Source of the DNA: Lepturacanthus savala
Taxonomy: Eukaryota; Chordata; Actinopteri; Scombriformes; Trichiuridae
Length of the DNA stretch: 64,000 bases
Assembly: GCA_030544235.1 (NCBI GenBank)
Contig: CM060478.1
Location: 23,499,227-23,563,226 of the forward strand
Reading direction: 5' to 3'
Shown: positions 11,238 through 23,159 of the stretch, one piece after another
Layout: every line of letters begins with the position of its first letter
Position numbering within the stretch: position 1 is the stretch's first letter
The notes under the pieces: generated by a model
Database searches by the model: none
Told to the model about the DNA's origin: nothing
Seen by the model: only the letters and a program-made list of their open reading frames with translations
Made by a program: the position numbers and the translations under genes

Positions 11238-12469
11238 CAGCAAACCTTCAATTTCAGGACTGTAACAGTTGTTTTTTATTATATTTATCTTGCTACTAAA
11301 TATTGAATATAAATATAGTATATGCAGGGAGATACTGCACAGATGGAGAGATTTGTTTTGCTTTTGTGCTGCCTGTTCTTTTGGGGGGATAGGTGTCATT
11401 TTTTCTCATTTTGCTGCCTCTCTCCTCATATTAAATGACATCTTTGTGAAAAATGCAAACATGCAGCTGAACCCTGAAAAAGACTCAAGAAATACTCAAA
11501 AGCCTACAGCGACATTTCAAAGTCTTTTCCCAATACGCGTGTGATAAAAATGGTCTTCTAAGTTAAATGAATGCAAAACGCCTGCTGTGTTTAAGTCTGA
11601 GATGTGATGCTCATTTTGCTCATTTAATGTGTTAGATTACATAATTACTTCTTTCCTACAAAGAACTGCAGCTGTGATAATTTCCTGTTAATTACATTAG
11701 CTAACAGTTTTTTTTTTTTATTTAAATAATTCTCCCAAATAACATATCTTATCTCCAGAGATGCACATGGCAATGATTCAATTAGAGGACGAATAGAAGC
11801 AGGGAATAAGCGTGAGATAATGTAGTTGGCTAACTGTCGCCTCACCTTTTATGTTTGATCACCCCGGTTTCTTTTCATTTATTTTCTCTCACGGAACATC
11901 ATTGTCTCACAGGAGGTCACTGGAGAATAAAGATAGAGTTTTATTCGCTCTAATCCTGAGTTTTTAATGCCGATACGCTTGCACGCTGCTTCCAACAACA
12001 GACAGTGTCAATATCCGTGCGGGAAAACTCCTAAACTCCTGACAAAATGATAGATGAAACCTTCCTATTCATGTGCACACACGCATATCCAAGCACATAA
12101 ATTCTGCACACACAAATACACATGCACATATAAAAAGAAAAAAAAAACACCTCCACCAGGTTCTCTTCAAAATTATGTTTGGCCGAATGCAGACGCTGGC
12201 CTTGGAAACCACATCCCCCAACACCTCTAAACTCCCCTTCATGTCCCTCTCAGGAGCCAAAATGGCGTCCATAAATCAAGAAGCTAGATGTAATCTGCAG
12301 TGTCCAGAATGCAAGGGGCGAGGCTGCGGAGCATAATGTGACTGGTTCTCCATTGTCATTCAGACGCAGGCAGCAGCACAGAGAGCCTTGCCTGCACCTG
12401 ATAAGGGTCCGCTCCGAGTGAGCCATAAATCACACACAGTGCCAACGGTTACTCCACTGATTTCACACA
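11238..12469. other. Non-coding, nothing recognised
   Basis: AT-rich with short chance frames only. Confidence 0.5.
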
Positions 12470-12690
12470 CAGGAGGAGAGACAGAGTGTGTGAGAGGCAG
12501 AGAGAGAGGGGAGAGAGTGCGAGCACAGAGAGAGAGAGAATGGAGGAAGGCGGTTTTGGGGGGTAGAATGAAAATGTGAGCATGCAGGAGAAAGGGAGCG
12601 CCATAGAGAGAAAGAGGAGAAAAAGAAGAGTGAAAGGTGGCGCGGGAAGGAGGGAATACAAAAGGAAGAGAGAGAGAAAAGAGGGAGGGT
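12470..12690. repeat. Purine-rich (GA)n stretch
   Basis: Interrupted GAGAGA / GGAGAA tract on the + strand. It explains the low-complexity frames on both strands here. Confidence 0.8.
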
Positions 12691-14040
12691 GGGAATGATA
12701 GATCTGCAATTTACTCCCCTATCTCATCTGGCAAGAAGTTTCTCCACACAAAAGACCTGACCTTCAGGAAATAAACACCTCGCTCTCCCAGAGAGCTCTG
12801 CTGATGTCTGCGCTGCATGTCAATGCCTCGCCGGGTCTCAGGACACAACTAAAATGAATACACTGAGTTTTCAGAAAATAAACTTTTCAGCCCAGAATAA
12901 TAAATAAAAAACACAATTCCACGTTTATTTTTTTTCTTTTTTAGATACCCCGCAGCTGGTGTAATTCGGTGCTTGCACGCTATTTTGACCAGATTTAAAC
13001 ACATGTTTTGGTGATCTGTTGGGTTAATTAAAATTCATCGGTCAGCGTTGTCTTATGGACGATATAATTAGGGTTTGCCGCTGACCACAGACAAAAAAGA
13101 AGCAGAGTGCACACCGCAATGCAATATGCTGGCTAGTCCACTGTAAATAATTGATAAAGATACAGAAAAAGCTGTGTGTTTACCCTTTTTCTATAAAAAT
13201 AAAAGAAATAAAAACACCAGAATGCAAATCTGTGCTCAAATATGTACAAAAGGTTGAATAAAGTGCAGACTTTACTAGCACAAGATGTTTTTTCACATTT
13301 GTTTTTTCTTGCCAGTTGAACACAATTGTAGTGAAAAGAAATATTGCTAATTAGCATAAACTAACAAACATATGAGGCATTTATTTGAGAACAGACTGTA
13401 ATTTGCGAACAGATAATTAATTCCTTCTTGACATAAATCTTGCTCAGCAAAACTGGAAAAATATGGTAATTTACTCAAATGATTTTATTAAATCAGCATG
13501 ACTATCATGTAACTTACATTTTTCAAAAGTAAAGTAAGTAGTTAGTAGCAGCTGCTTCTCCTGAGTTTATATCTTGGGACAGAAAGTTTTAGGACAGAAA
13601 GTCTGAATTTAATGTTGTACTTTTTTTTCGCCACACTGTAACCATGGCAATCGACAATTAATATTACCAGAGAGGGTGTTCTTTGATGTCATTTGAGCAC
13701 AATAATGATGTGACGTGCATGCAAAATAAAAGGCAAAGAAGAAAAATGTGCACCATAAATGGTCATGATTGTCTTTTTTTAAAAAGAAAAAAATAGACTC
13801 TACCTTTATTTAGAACTGACGTTATTAATCAAAATATACACTGTTTAAAGGGGATTGATTAATTGATTAATTGAAACTCTGCTATTATTTGATAATTTAC
13901 GGTATGTGTGTTCTATCCAATGCTTTTGAGGTAACTATTGTATGTTTTGTAAAGCTAGCTAATTATTCCTGTTGCTTCTTAAAGAATTTTATTAACCAAC
14001 TTTAATATATAGCAAAGCTAGAGTAGCAATCTCAATATCC
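12691..14040. other. Non-coding, AT-rich
   Basis: No gene or clear repeat. TTGATTAATTGATTAATTGA at 13855-13874 is a small tandem of homeodomain/PBX-like cores with an 8-bp period. Confidence 0.45.
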
Positions 14041-14560
14041 GCCTCTTCAAACAATCATAAAATCCACCTTTCCCAACGGAAATACTTGAAGAGATGAAGT
14101 CGGGAAAATCATTGAGCTGAGAGCAATCTCCCTTCCAGCGCTTCCATCTCAACAAGAGATTTAAGGTCTTTGTGTCTCATTCTAATCACTCTACCCCCAT
14201 CGCTCCACCTCGAGTGGCAGCTCTCACTCTCACCATAGCCTCTATTCAATCATCCCCTTATTCCTTATTCATATGCTAAACCCCTATAGCAGAGCCCCTT
14301 TGGCCAAGCGCACTGTGAGATAGATGTTAACATGTGTAATCCCCCATTAACGCGTACCAGACAACGTATCCTCTACGGACGCCCACTCTCCCCCTGGGAT
14401 TAGCCCTCTGAGAGTGGAGGGGCTGATGGGTAATGGTTCAGAGAAGCTCCTCTTGATTTCAAAAGGCATCCTCCCTCCCGCCTCCTTCGCTCCTATCCCT
14501 GGAGTTTGAGTCGAGATCACTGAGGGTAAGTGTGTTTGCCTGAAGGATTTAACTGATTGT
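14041..14560. promoter_or_regulatory. Candidate conserved non-coding element
   Basis: Complex sequence with an octamer-like ATTCATATGCTAA at about 14268, TTGGCCAAG, and several AATCA/ATTA cores. No coherent reading frame. Proposed as a regulatory candidate from texture alone. Confidence 0.28.
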
Positions 14561-15929
14561 GAGGAGTGATGGTATTTATAAAACATTCATTCAGTTCTAT
14601 CCAGCGCCCTACAGGAGCTGTTTTCATTCAGCGACAAAAAGAGCAAAAGCAAACAGCATTTTTTAAAGAAGGCCGTTCATGTGTCGGTTAGCTTGGCAGG
14701 TAGCGAATGTGTCTCCCATCCCATTTGTGTTACACTCGAGTCATCCTGCAGCTTAACATCTCCAGCTAAATCATGATAGGAGACGTGCAGCAGTTTGATA
14801 TCAATGAGTCTTCTAGGATTTGAGATGACCTGATTTCAAAACCACCTCTCAAGTATGAAGTGCACTTTGGAGACGTTGTTGCAATACATTCGCGATTCAA
14901 GCCAAGAAGAAACAGTTACACAACATTATTATTACAGTGTTTTGGATTGTGATACGATAGATAAATCTAGCCTACAACAGATAATACTAAGGTCCACCAC
15001 AGCAGCTCTGTGCCAAATGTCCCTTCACGAAACTACACTTTTAATAACACGATACAGTAGATGCCATGGATTGTACAGTTGCTACCACAGCAATGACAAA
15101 TATATCTGATTGCTGTAAACCAAAGATGTCTTGGATGAACACAGATTTGAACTGTGTACTTACAGGGAAACACACACCGGAAACAATTTTGTTCCCACCT
15201 TAACATTTTTATGCATGCTTTGAAGTATTGCATTACAAAAGTTTGATGGAAGCAGTAAAATCTTTCTCCATTTCGCAAGAAAATTGTTTCATGCTCACAT
15301 TTAAAAAAAAAAAAAAGCGTTGAAAGTAAGATATGCTTGGTCAAATACGTTTTGATGTAAAGACATTACAAATGACAATCACATGATCAGCTGTTTCCAA
15401 CCTGTCTTTGCAGAAGAATCATGCTCAGTACTAGCTGACATGAAAGAATAATTAAAACTTGGAACAAATTCCTGAAAATCTTTCCATTTTTATCTCTAGT
15501 TTTGTTCATGAATCGCAACCTCTACTACCTCTTTTCTGTTTCTACTAACTATGCATCACAAAATCGAGTTCTTTTCACACCAGTTAATAAAAATACTCCT
15601 AATTACACCTTTAGATACTGGATGGAGGACTGGAGACTTTCCTTTCTTATGCCAACTTTCAGGTCATTACAGAAAGTCTTGTGCCCATTATGTAAAGTAG
15701 CAAGGCCAAAAGTAGTATGTTAGACAGAGCCATCCACAGTTTATTTGCAGTTATAACAAAAGCTAATTTGATCACACTCGCTACATTGAGACCTTGCTCC
15801 TTCATACCTAACAGCCCCTCCTGACCATTTGTCCTCGTTTTATCAAGGTGATGCTTCTTTTATCCATATGGGCATCAAATTACTAATCAAATCAACAATA
15901 CAAATCAAACGTTTTATCTTAAGATGAGC
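14561..15929. other. Non-coding, nothing recognised
   Basis: No gene, RNA or repeat family recognised. An A14 run is at about 15302. Confidence 0.45.
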
Positions 15930-17060
15930 TCTATGTAGCTTTTACTGCTTCAGGAGAGAACTAAACATTTCTTAGCATGCAGCAATGCTCGAGGCCCAGA
16001 TTGGGGTCACTGGCAACGCAAAATATTGCCAGTTTTCTGGGGATGCCGCTACATGACATCATCAGAGAGGTGTTGTCCAAAAACCTGTTAATTGCAGTTG
16101 TCCTTTCATTGCGAGCCAAGTTCTTCACACATGAAAGGCTGCACATCACTGAGGAAGAGTTCAGCTCTAGCAGCGGTTACATCATGTCTGTGGACTGAGC
16201 CGCTGTTTTAGGTTGGCCTGTCTGCGCATGGGACCTGCGAGCACGCCTCATTGGGTTTCACATTATGTGCCCTAATCCGGCCAAAGACTATCAAAGGAAA
16301 CATTAGATGGGAGACCTTGAAAAGTTTTGCGACACTGTAGTGTGTTGCTCCACTTGGACCGCTTTCAAGGCGCATGGCGGCCTGCACTTTCATGGCTGTT
16401 TGGCCATTTTTGGCCTATCGAGAGGAAATGGAAAGTTTCTCTTTTAATTTCTCAGACAGAAGCCAGCAGAGATAATCCATTCATGCTGAAGGAAAAAAGA
16501 AAACATGGATGATAATAAACTAACTAGTTTAGGAGTGGATTAGTTTAGATGAGGAATGATCCGTTAAAATCCTAAAATAACAATGAAAAGATTTTATAAA
16601 AAGTGGTAGAAAAGTGCTTCAAACCCAAGAGGGTTTGCGGTAGAGCCGCCCTTAAATGCTCCCAAAGCCGTTTGAAATGACATCAGCAGAAATATAAAAG
16701 TCTGAGGGTGTTGCTCCATCAAAACTGCAAAATTCCTTCCCTCTCCCCCTTTTATCCATCTCTCACTCTCTCTGGAAATGTGAAATTAGTTGAAACATGA
16801 GGACAATTACAAGAAGGCCTTAGCATAAAGACTGGGGGACTGGGAAAATAAACTGATCACAGACCCCTGAACAAATCTGGTTTACTTTACAAAGCCTCCT
16901 CTGAACTCCTGCCAACGTTTTCCCCCGTCTAGATAATTCCTCCCCGAGCAGTTTCATGTTTACACCTTGGAAATCGCCGGATGAGAGACTCCGACACATT
17001 CCCTTCCTTTGTTGCTGCCAGAGGACGCTCGGCTGAGCATCACACCTCAAAAGTAACATT
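15930..17060. promoter_or_regulatory. Candidate cluster of conserved non-coding elements
   Basis: Over 1 kb of sequence less AT-rich and less repetitive than its surroundings, with TGACATCATC (about 16055), GGCCAAAGACTATCAAAGG (about 16280), AATGACATCAGC (about 16675) and ACAAAG cores. A 73-codon frame at 15977-16198 lies inside it but has no supporting signal. Cross-fish alignment would decide whether it is conserved. Confidence 0.3.
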
Positions 17061-18769
17061 AGAAATATCTAATTGTGTAAAAATATGCAGGTCATCCTTT
17101 TGAAGTTCCCTCTCTTTGTGGTCTTTCGCTCTCCCTCCCATTTACTGTAAATCTGCAGGAAAATAACACCCAGTAAGCTATCTTCTTTGGTGTCTCTCAT
17201 TTGAGACGGGGTCTAGGTTTTTTTTTTCCCTTTTTTTCAGCAGCAAAGACCATTGAGGCGTTTTATAGCTTTTCTCATTACTGCATTTTCCAAACAGTGT
17301 GTGAGGGGTAGTGGTGCATGGTTGAATTATTCAGGGGTAGTGGGGATAACGGCGCAGGGGCTGATGTGTTATACTGCACTGCTGTAAGGGGTCCTGCGAG
17401 GGACATCATCAGAGGACTGCCATGTCAGAATGTAAACCGGCTTTTATAACATACTGAGAGCTGGAAAAGAAACAATAAAGAGCTCCAGACGAAAGCTTTA
17501 TTTAGTTAAACAGAAGCCGGAGAAAGCAGCTCGGGTCTCTTAATCTGTCCCGTCCAGTTCTCAGTTAAAACCCAATCTGTGCCCCATGAGCAATTTTTTT
17601 TTTTGCAATTTAAGCGATTGAAATATAATGGCTAAATGAGCGTTTTATAACACAGATGAAAGTAAGTAACGCTTTAATATGAGGTAATATGAGGTTTGAG
17701 ACTGATAAAGGACTATATACTGTAAGGCTGTTTGAAGCCTAATTCCATTACTCCTGCTTTTGACCAATCCATCAAACACTTTACGATATTTTAACAACCA
17801 CTCGCCCAATTGCCACAAAATGTGGCATGATTATTCAGGGGCTATTATCTTTGTTGTCTTTCAAGCAAACTTCTGTGAGGTCAAAATGTTATTTTTGGCC
17901 GGTCTGGTAATGGAACATGAATAGCCTGCAGACACACGGCGCTTTGAGGTGGGCGAGCTGGGGCGGCAGCATATGGCTTCAGTGCATGGTAGTTGTGCAC
18001 AGAACCTACAGTGTACGCCATATGTGAGTGTATTTTGCATGCTCAGTATATACAGCCTCAGAGCTTAATGGCTATAACAATTATACATACCTCTTCTGAT
18101 CTTGCAGAAGGCTTGGTTTCACTCCAGCGTGATTCAATCAGTTGTCTGCTGTCTCTGAAAAGATGAATTATGTCATTACGACTCTGAACTGAAACACTGT
18201 GCGTTTAGAAAACAGTGGAACTACTGTACATCAGGTTTGAAAAGGAAATGCCACTAATTACCCCCCTTTTTTGCGGATAATATTGTTAAGTTGTTCATCA
18301 TTGCGGAGGGTGCCACTGTAGCTGAGGGATTATGAATAGACGTGTTTTTCCCCCCTCGCTGGCTGCACTATCCAGGATATTTAGGATTCTGGTAAATTCC
18401 TGCGATGGAGGTTTTATTCTACAACGAGACGGGCTCCACAGGCACAGAGACACACAAAAAGTCTAATCCACCATCCATATAATATTATTACACGTTCTGT
18501 TAAAGCCCACGTTTACTTTTAACATACAAACCTTGAATTGGCAGCAGTTCAATTGCTCATCCCTTTAAAATGAGGCATCAAATTTTAGGATTAAATAAAT
18601 ATGGGATTTATTTTATGCACAACCATTGAACTTCATATTTAATTCATAATTTCTAAAAAAGATTTGACCTGGAATTACTCTATAACCTGTATTGCAAAAT
18701 AACATTTCACTTCCCCCACAGTGGTTGTTTTTTTTTTTTTTAATCACACCCCTACTCATTTCATTTTGA
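17061..18769. other. Non-coding; possible LINE-like fragment near 17780-17890
   Basis: No gene seen. CCAATTGCCACAAAATGTGG ... GAGGTCAAAATGTTATTTT resembles the 3' part of a fish retroelement, weakly. The remainder is featureless. Confidence 0.35.
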
Positions 18770-19080
18770 TGCTAGCGTGTGATGGCGGCGCAGCATGACA
18801 GCGCTCACATTTCCAATAAGGTTGGCACAATGTGGCTCTGGACTATTAATATCCCACAATGCCACGGCCGCAGTGGTGGCATCTGTCTACTCAGGCCTCC
18901 CCCTTCTTCCACCTCCCCCACCCCCACCCCGCCGCCTGTCCCGTCTACCTCACCTCTCCTCATGCCTCCCGTCTCCTCCTCTCGCTCCTTCTCCATCTCT
19001 CTCAGACGGACGGTGCGGTCTTGGAGTACGACGGTGAAAGGCGGTTGAACTGTTGCCAGCACAGCCACATGCTGCTCCGG
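18770..19080. promoter_or_regulatory. Relatively CpG-rich candidate element
   Basis: ATGGCGGCGCAGCATGACAG followed by a pyrimidine-rich patch and then GACGGACGGTGCGG. CpGs are denser than in flanking DNA, and TGACAG (a TALE/MEIS half-site) is present. Overlapping frames on both strands are mutually exclusive and proline/serine-rich, so I do not call a gene. Confidence 0.27.
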
Positions 19081-20112
19081 CTATTTCCATCTCTAAAGAG
19101 TAAATGGACAGAAATAGCACAATATGTGTTAACTTCTTTTAAAGTGAGGGCAGCTGAGAATCTCAAGACTTCTATAAAAGAGTCTGACAGAAGGAACGTC
19201 ACCTGTTATTCAAGTCATAATAGCCTCATCAGCTAAATACATTTATTTATAGACTTTTGTTCTGCACTGGTTTCTGCATCTTTTTACATCTCTTGCTCAC
19301 ACCTTATTCATGCAATCATTATTGTGTCATATCAATCAGCTTTAGAGAGGGGCAAAATGGGCATTTGTTTATATGTGAATGTTGCAGATCATAACTATAA
19401 TATAAATCTGGAATACACTGGCTTTCACATCAAACAAATATTCCCTTACACAGGCCATCAACACCAGTGTTTTATGTCCGACCCAGCACTTCATACTAAT
19501 GCTATCTAAGGCGAGCACTGGACGCAGTTTGCATTTATTATGAGAAACATTTTTGGACAACTGTCCGGCTGCTCATGGCGCTCGTGTTTCATTAGTTTCA
19601 CTTGCGCTTTAATTGATCTTTATTTCCCTTGATTATGATCATAATTAAACACCAGAAAGCTGTTCAAGCTACCAGCCATCTGCCAGGTTGGATGATGGGC
19701 ACCGTCAGTGTGGGTATATGGGTACAAGGCCACCATGGTGCACTCTGCCAAGACCTACACCTCAAAACACCCTATCAAATAAATGTGTTATTATAAGGTC
19801 TTATTCTGTGTGTTAACAGCGCTGCAGTATATTCTGTTCTAGATTATTGATTATCCGCTACTAACTCTCATTTTATGAGGCTGCTTATTCCCTTGCGCTT
19901 AGTTTGAGCAATAAGCGATGGAAGTGAAGACAATTGTAATGAGATACAGTAGATGTCACACTGCATTTGCCTTTGACTGAAATCCAGGTTTCATGTCATT
20001 ACTGCTGTGAGTGCAGTGCCACGGATCTAAGTGACTTGTCTTAATAATTACTGTAATGTTCACCATGTTAATCAGACTGTTTCATCATCTTAAGAAGCCA
20101 TATTTACGAGGC
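19081..20112. other. Non-coding, nothing recognised
   Basis: AT-rich intergenic DNA with no supported feature. Confidence 0.45.
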
Positions 20113-20175
20113 GGTGGTTGAAGAAGTTGTCAGATCCTTTACTCAGGGAAAAGTGTACATGAAGCAATGTAAAAT

Positions 20176-20188
20176 ACTTTAAAAGTCA
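20176..20188. repeat. Target-site duplication, left
   Basis: ACTTTAAAAGTCA, matched exactly at 20522-20534 on the other side of the SINE. Confidence 0.85.
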
Positions 20189-20521
20189 GTCAGTCAGTCA
20201 GTCATCTTCTATACCCGCTTATTCCTCATTAGGGTCACAGGGGTCTGCTGGAACCATCCCAGCATATTATGGCGAAAGGCAGGGATACACCCCAGATGGT
20301 CACCAGCCTATCGTGGGGCACACACACCATTCACTCACACATTCACACCTATGGGTAATTTGGAGTCTCCAATTAACCTCAGCATGTTTTTGGACTGTGG
20401 GAGGAAGAACATGCGAACTCCACACAGAAAGGTCCCAGACCCAGGACCAAGGAGGTCTTGAATCTGCGACCCTCTTGCTGTGAGGCAACAGCGCTAACCC
20501 CTGCACCACTGTATCACCCTG
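20189..20521 (-). mobile_element. tRNA-derived SINE with (TGAC)n tail
   Basis: Read on the minus strand it starts with GGTGATACAGTGGTGCAGGG then GTTAGCGCTG (A-box-like), followed by GGTCGCAGATTCAAGACC (degenerate B box). A body with CATGCTGAGGTTAATTGGAG follows, and it ends in TGACTGACTGAC. It is flanked by a 13-bp direct repeat, ACTTTAAAAGTCA, at 20176-20188 and 20522-20534, as expected for LINE-mediated insertion. Two more fragments of the same family lie at 20899 and 51819. Confidence 0.82.
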
Positions 20522-20534
20522 ACTTTAAAAGTCA
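20522..20534. repeat. Target-site duplication, right
   Basis: ACTTTAAAAGTCA, identical to 20176-20188. Confidence 0.85.
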
Positions 20535-20898
20535 TGCATGAAAATATATTAATATGGTATTAAAAGTAAAAGTATTAAAGTATTGCAGTAAAAGTGATGG
20601 TTTGTTTCTCTGACTGATATATTGTTATCTAGGACAACATTATAATATTCATATAAAGCTTCAATGTCTAAGCAGCATGTTACTATTGTAGCTGGTGGAA
20701 GTGGAGTTAAATTCAACTTTCGTCTTTAATGATATGTTGTACATGTGTTTACTTTTAATCCGTCCCGTACACACAACATCTATAGGATCCTGAAAGAAGG
20801 ATCCTTCCTCTGTTGCTCGTCCTGATGTTTCTTCCATTTTTACTTTTCTTTTTTCCAGTTAAAATTTTATTTTCGGGCATATTTTCTCATTTAAGGTT

Positions 20899-21110
20899 GG
20901 CAGTGGGTAGTACTAGTGGTGAAGGTCGCAGGTTCAAGGATTAGGTCCTTTCTATGTGGAATTTGCATGTTCTCCCTGTGTCTGTGTGGGTTTTCTCTGG
21001 CTTCCTCCCACAGCCCCAAAACATGCTGAGGTTAATTGGAGACTCTAAATTGCCCATAGGTGTGAGTAGTGAGGAATAAACAGGTATAGAAAATGGATGG
21101 ATAGATTTTC
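20899..21110 (+). mobile_element. SINE fragment, opposite orientation
   Basis: GGTCGCAGGTTCAAGGATT (B-box region) at about 20925, then TGCATGTTCTCCCTGTG, CATGCTGAGGTTAATTGGAG and a short ATGGATGG tail. It is the same family as 20189-20521 on the other strand, internally decayed. Confidence 0.7.
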
Positions 21111-21134
21111 TCATTTGATTCATGCTATACAAAC

Positions 21135-21203
21135 TATGAAGCCCCATGAGGCGACTCTGTGATTTGTGATTTTGGAATATACAAATAAACTTGACTTGAC
21201 TTG
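21135..21203 (+). mobile_element. LINE-type 3' tail
   Basis: GATTTTGGAATATACAAATAAAC then (TTGAC)n. This is a retroelement tail of the AATAAA plus pentamer type. Confidence 0.5.
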
Positions 21204-22185
21204 TATTTTAAAAGCCTTGTTATATTATCCACTTACATGTATAAAGCCACACAGACATAAGCATATTTATCTCAAATCCTTAAAGAAGGCATGATTACTA
21301 GGAGGGATTAGTGCCATCAACTTTTGACCTCATTAATTGAATAAGTTGAAATAGTCAGAGCCCAAGGTTAGTTGAGCATAATGTGGAGTATGTGGCTGCA
21401 CTGCCAACATGTGGCTTGGATAGACTTGATTTGGCCGACTTACAACCTATAACCTAAAACTAAACAACTGCTCCTAGCTGATAACTTTGGTGGATTTCTC
21501 TGCTGTGGAAATCTGATTAGAGCATGTGATAAGACAGGTCATGTGACCCCCCCCCCCCCCCCCCAACCACACACTAACAGGATATATAACTATACCAGCA
21601 CTTTAAACTACCCGCTCCAACAATCTAGTGAAACTGATGGAAAAGCCTTTGGTTGTGGATCAAAGATATCAATAGTCATCCAGTCAAAAGGCCACATTCT
21701 CATGATGAAAAAAGATGCCATTAAAAACGTCTACTTTACATTTTGATTTTCTTTGGATTATGTCCTCGCATTAGATTTATACTCATTCCGATTTTTATTG
21801 TCCAGGCTCCAAGCAGCTCAAATCGAGTTATGAACTTAATCAATCTATGCTCTCCTGCATTGACCGTTTTATGATTGGCCAAGGTCGCCAGGTTTTATTG
21901 ACCCGATAACCTTAGATGAAAATGGCCGTGTGTATTTGACTAGGAGTGGGAGAAATGGGTCAGGCAGAAATATGGAGCTGCGCAAATCCGTCTCCTCTCC
22001 GTAGCACCTACTAGTTAAACGCATCATAAATGAGAGCTGACGTGAACTAATTTCTTCCGGTGCGTTCTCTGATCCCTTCGCTATCGTTTGCTGACGGTGA
22101 GGAGCAGTCCATAAAGACAGTCATATAGGATAGCTGGTGTGTAAATCTGGGTCGGGGCGAGGAGGCAGACCCTGCATGAAGAGTG
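21204..22185. other. Non-coding; poly(C) run
   Basis: A C18 run is at about 21547-21564. No gene seen. Confidence 0.45.
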
Positions 22186-22467
22186 ATGGATGAGGTGAGA
22201 ATCCTGCCCTTTCTCTGTCTCTTACTCTCTATCTCTGCGGCCTATTCCATCTCCTTCCACTGGGATAAGGAGAGACATACATGCATTCCTGACCTCCATA
22301 AGGAAACAAGGCGCTGTTGCTACAGCTGCATGCTGTGCAAGTCCTCACCCTTAGGGAGCAGGCATGGCTCTGGAGAAGGTTTAGAGAGTTTCTGTCTCAG
22401 CCAACAGATCGTTGAGCAGACGCTCCATTTGGTGGAATGTGGAGGTGAAGAGCTGGAGGTTAGGTAG
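22186..22467 (+). CDS. Doubtful small ORF with signal-peptide-like start, Cys-rich
   Basis: ATG at 22186 has G at -3 and G at +4. The 93-residue product starts MDEVR, then a hydrophobic run (ILPFLCLLLSISAA), and then carries seven cysteines, including a CCYSCMLC cluster. This looks like a small secreted protein, but there is no known homologue, no visible promoter, poly(A) signal or paralogue, and a good splice donor (GAG|GTGAGA) lies right after codon 3. Chance is the likelier explanation in 64 kb of DNA. I include it so that it can be checked. Confidence 0.12.
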   Translation: MDEVRILPFLCLLLSISAAYSISFHWDKERHTCIPDLHKETRRCCYSCMLCKSSPLGSRHGSGEGLESFCLSQQIVEQTLHLVECGGEELEVR

Positions 22468-22839
22468 GGACTCAATGGCTGCAAGATACAACAACTAGTG
22501 AATGAATGGAAAGAAGCACATGAATTAACCCAAGAAGAAAGACTAACTTGAAAAGATGATTTCTCTTCATATGTCATCTATTCACAGTTAAAATCATTAG
22601 ACCACATACAACTTTGTACAGATGAGTCATAAAAATCAAACATGCCTGAAATAATTCTGAAGGCTCTGATGTCTAGTCTGATGTTCACTCATGAGGAGAG
22701 TGAATTAACACTGAATTAACACTAAGTGTCTGCTTATATCTCTATTTTGTGACAGGAAAAGGTGGAAAAACCGGTTGCAATGGCCCTTTTTGGTAATAAT
22801 CAGGCCGGAATTAACTAGATTATTAATAATGAGAGATAC
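22468..22839. other. Non-coding, nothing recognised
   Basis: No supported feature. Confidence 0.45.
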
Positions 22840-23159
22840 TGATACCAATACTGAAATTTTAACAGGTGAGGATATCTTGTTTTTTGGACAATCAGTCCAA
22901 TATTGAGTAAAATTATCTTATTCCACTGGCAGATAATTTAGCTTTTTTTTTTTTTTTAAACTGATTTAGGTCAATTTGTTCTTGTTTTAGCAAAATAACA
23001 ATAAAACTAATATTTTCTTTAAAAAAATATTCAATTAAAAATAAACTATGAAATAAGAAAAATTATCTGCCAGTAGAATAACATTATTCTACTCAATGTT
23101 GAACTAATTGTCCACAAAACAAGATATTTTCACCTAATAAGATTTCAGCTTTTGCAGTG
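22840..23159. mobile_element. Palindromic MITE-like element, family 1, copy d
   Basis: Left arm GGTGAGGATATCTTG ... CCAATATTGAGTAAAATTATC ... CCACTGGCAGATAATTTAGC, and right arm AAATTATCTGCCAGTAG ... CTACTCAATGTTGAACTAATTG ... TTCAGCTTTTGCAGTG in inverse orientation. Long inverted arms with an AT-rich centre, non-coding. Confidence 0.85.

Larger units (their letters stand above)
20113..20690. repeat. Dispersed fish repeat (GTGGTTGAAGAAGT ends), split by a SINE
   Basis: The left part (20113-20188) reads GGTGGTTGAAGAAGTTGTCA then GATCCTTTACTC, and the right part (20522-20690) continues with TTAAAAGTAAAAGTATTAAAG. The same family end occurs at 59651 and, inverted, near 45181-45213. The interruption at 20189-20521 is a younger SINE insertion. 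Confidence 0.6.

Noticed and set aside
15977..16198. 73-codon frame in a balanced-composition stretch
   Set aside because: No recognisable domain, no splice or promoter support, and a length expected by chance.
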